Of a stretch of 64,000 nt of DNA, positions 63,231 through 64,000 are shown piece after piece; position 1 is the first letter of the stretch, and each line of letters begins with the position of its first letter. The notes below the pieces were generated by a model. That model made no database searches, was not told the origin of the DNA, and saw only the letters and a list, made by a program, of their open reading frames with translations. Origin of the DNA: Citrobacter sp. RHB25-C09 (GTDB taxonomy: Bacteria > Pseudomonadota > Gammaproteobacteria > Enterobacterales > Enterobacteriaceae); the NCBI RefSeq assembly GCF_013836145.1, contig NZ_CP057483.1, forward strand, positions 2,108,001-2,172,000. Reading direction: 5' to 3'. A program made the translations under genes and the position numbers.

Positions 63231-64000
63231 CTACTTTCCTGCCTCCGGGTGCGTATCAAATGCCGCCATCACCCTTGCCAGCTCAGCTTCCGTAAAACCA
63301 TGCTTTGCGTCCGTCACGCCAAGCCCAAAACGCGACTGGATCACCGCGTACAGCGACGCGACGTCCGGCAGATTTACCTGCTCAACCGCCCCGCCATTTT
63401 CATAATGGGTAAAATGAAAATTGGTCAACGTCAGTTTGCCGCCGTCAGGTAAATGGCGGCACATCAGCAGATGGTGGCGAAAGTGAGACTGTGGCCAGTG
63501 CGCCGACCAAAAATTACCTATCACATAGTCGCTTTGATGCTGCATCACCAGATCGAAGCGATACATCGACTGCCAGTGTTCATGATGGCGAAACTGCAGG
63601 ATCCAGTCGTTTTCCTCTTGCAGCAAACGATACTCACCGTGCGGCGTCTGCTGAACAATATCGGCCTGTAAACGAATCGGCGCGGTGAGCGTCTGACCGC
63701 CAAAACCCACATCCGCTATCCACTGTTCGTCTTCCAGTTCAACCAGCAACAAACGATGCGTGCGCGGCGGTAAGGTTGGTGGATTCGATAACACCACGCG
63801 GCCCAGGAGACTACGAACGCTAAACCCCAGCTCCCGCAGCACGCGTTCAAAGACGCCGTTTTGCTCAAAGCAGTAGCCCCCGCGACACGCCGAAATGAGT
63901 TTATCCTCAAGCGAGCGATCGTCCAGGTGCATTTCGCGCGGCAGTAAAACGTCCAGGTTTTCGAACGGGATCGTGCAGTTATGCAGCAAATGCAGCGCCC
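63231..64000 (-). CDS. nhoA: arylamine N-acetyltransferase NhoA (5' end beyond the window)
   Basis: The frame is open to the window edge; 256 residues visible of about 281. The catalytic Cys is in RGGYCFEQNGVF, followed by the conserved His in RTHRLLLVE and Asp in WIADVGFGG: the NAT triad. It transfers acetyl from acetyl-CoA to arylamines and hydroxyarylamines. The visible first residues (ALHLLHNCTIPFENLD) match the E. coli protein from about position 27. An internal TTG near 63989 is not the start. Confidence 0.93.
   Translation of the reverse strand, partial: ALHLLHNCTIPFENLDVLLPREMHLDDRSLEDKLISACRGGYCFEQNGVFERVLRELGFSVRSLLGRVVLSNPPTLPPRTHRLLLVELEDEQWIADVGFGGQTLTAPIRLQADIVQQTPHGEYRLLQEENDWILQFRHHEHWQSMYRFDLVMQHQSDYVIGNFWSAHWPQSHFRHHLLMCRHLPDGGKLTLTNFHFTHYENGGAVEQVNLPDVASLYAVIQSRFGLGVTDAKHGFTEAELARVMAAFDTHPEAGK

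Overview
This window is enterobacterial chromosome from a Citrobacter-like or Salmonella-like member of the Enterobacteriaceae. Gene order is nearly collinear with the terminus of E. coli K-12, read in the direction of decreasing K-12 coordinates: ydfI-ydfH-ydfG-dcp, ydeJ/ydeI, ydeE-eamA-marBAR-marC-sotB-yneJ-sad-glsB-yneG-dgcF, uxaB-yneE-tam, digH, dosCP, osmC-sra-maeA, fdnGHI-yddG, narUZYWV-yddE-nhoA. An OmpD-like porin next to yddG and the smvA/smvR pair beside narU are Salmonella-type features, whereas dosCP and marRAB read like E. coli. No tRNA, rRNA, IS element, prophage or CRISPR array was seen.

The replication terminus lies inside the window. A 28-bp dif site (XerCD recombination) is at about 26.0 kb, a Tus-binding Ter site is at 22.28 kb just after uxaB, three perfect matS sites (MatP) are at 22.38, 27.54 and 57.86 kb, and four exact KOPS octamers reverse polarity across dif. 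Together these mark the Ter macrodomain.

Layout. 0-9 kb: sugar-acid oxidoreductase ydfI with its GntR regulator, ydfG, dcp, a minus-strand ydeJ/DUF421/membrane-protein operon, ydeI, a serine-hydrolase lipoprotein and the PhoP-type sRNA gene mgrR. 9-20 kb: efflux and stress functions around marRAB, then sad-glsB-yneG and a GGDEF enzyme. 20-28 kb: uxaB, terminus sites, tam, a ridA/tetR pair with three operators, and digH. 27.6-38 kb: a DUF2235 hydrolase, the oxygen-sensing c-di-GMP pair dosC/dosP (dosC 5' end eroded), an HdeB-like chaperone, osmC, sra, maeA, and an ABC-F ATPase preceded by a 27-codon leader ORF. 38-48 kb: a frameshifted AIDA-type autotransporter, the formate dehydrogenase-N operon with its selenocysteine codon, yddG and the porin. 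48-64 kb: smvA/smvR, the second nitrate reductase narZYWV with narU, yddE, an intact large autotransporter and the 3' part of nhoA.

The most unusual items are: (1) the leader ORF and alternative hairpins ahead of the ABC-F gene; (2) a 227-bp duplicated block with 6 mismatches, made of an autotransporter 3' end plus a BIME, which has overwritten the narV stop codon and flanks yddE plus the autotransporter; (3) the triple palindromic operator of the tetR/ridA pair; (4) the compact dif/Ter/matS/KOPS cluster; (5) one-base frameshift inactivation of the first autotransporter and loss of the dosC start region. Most remaining genes are ordinary core enterobacterial genes.
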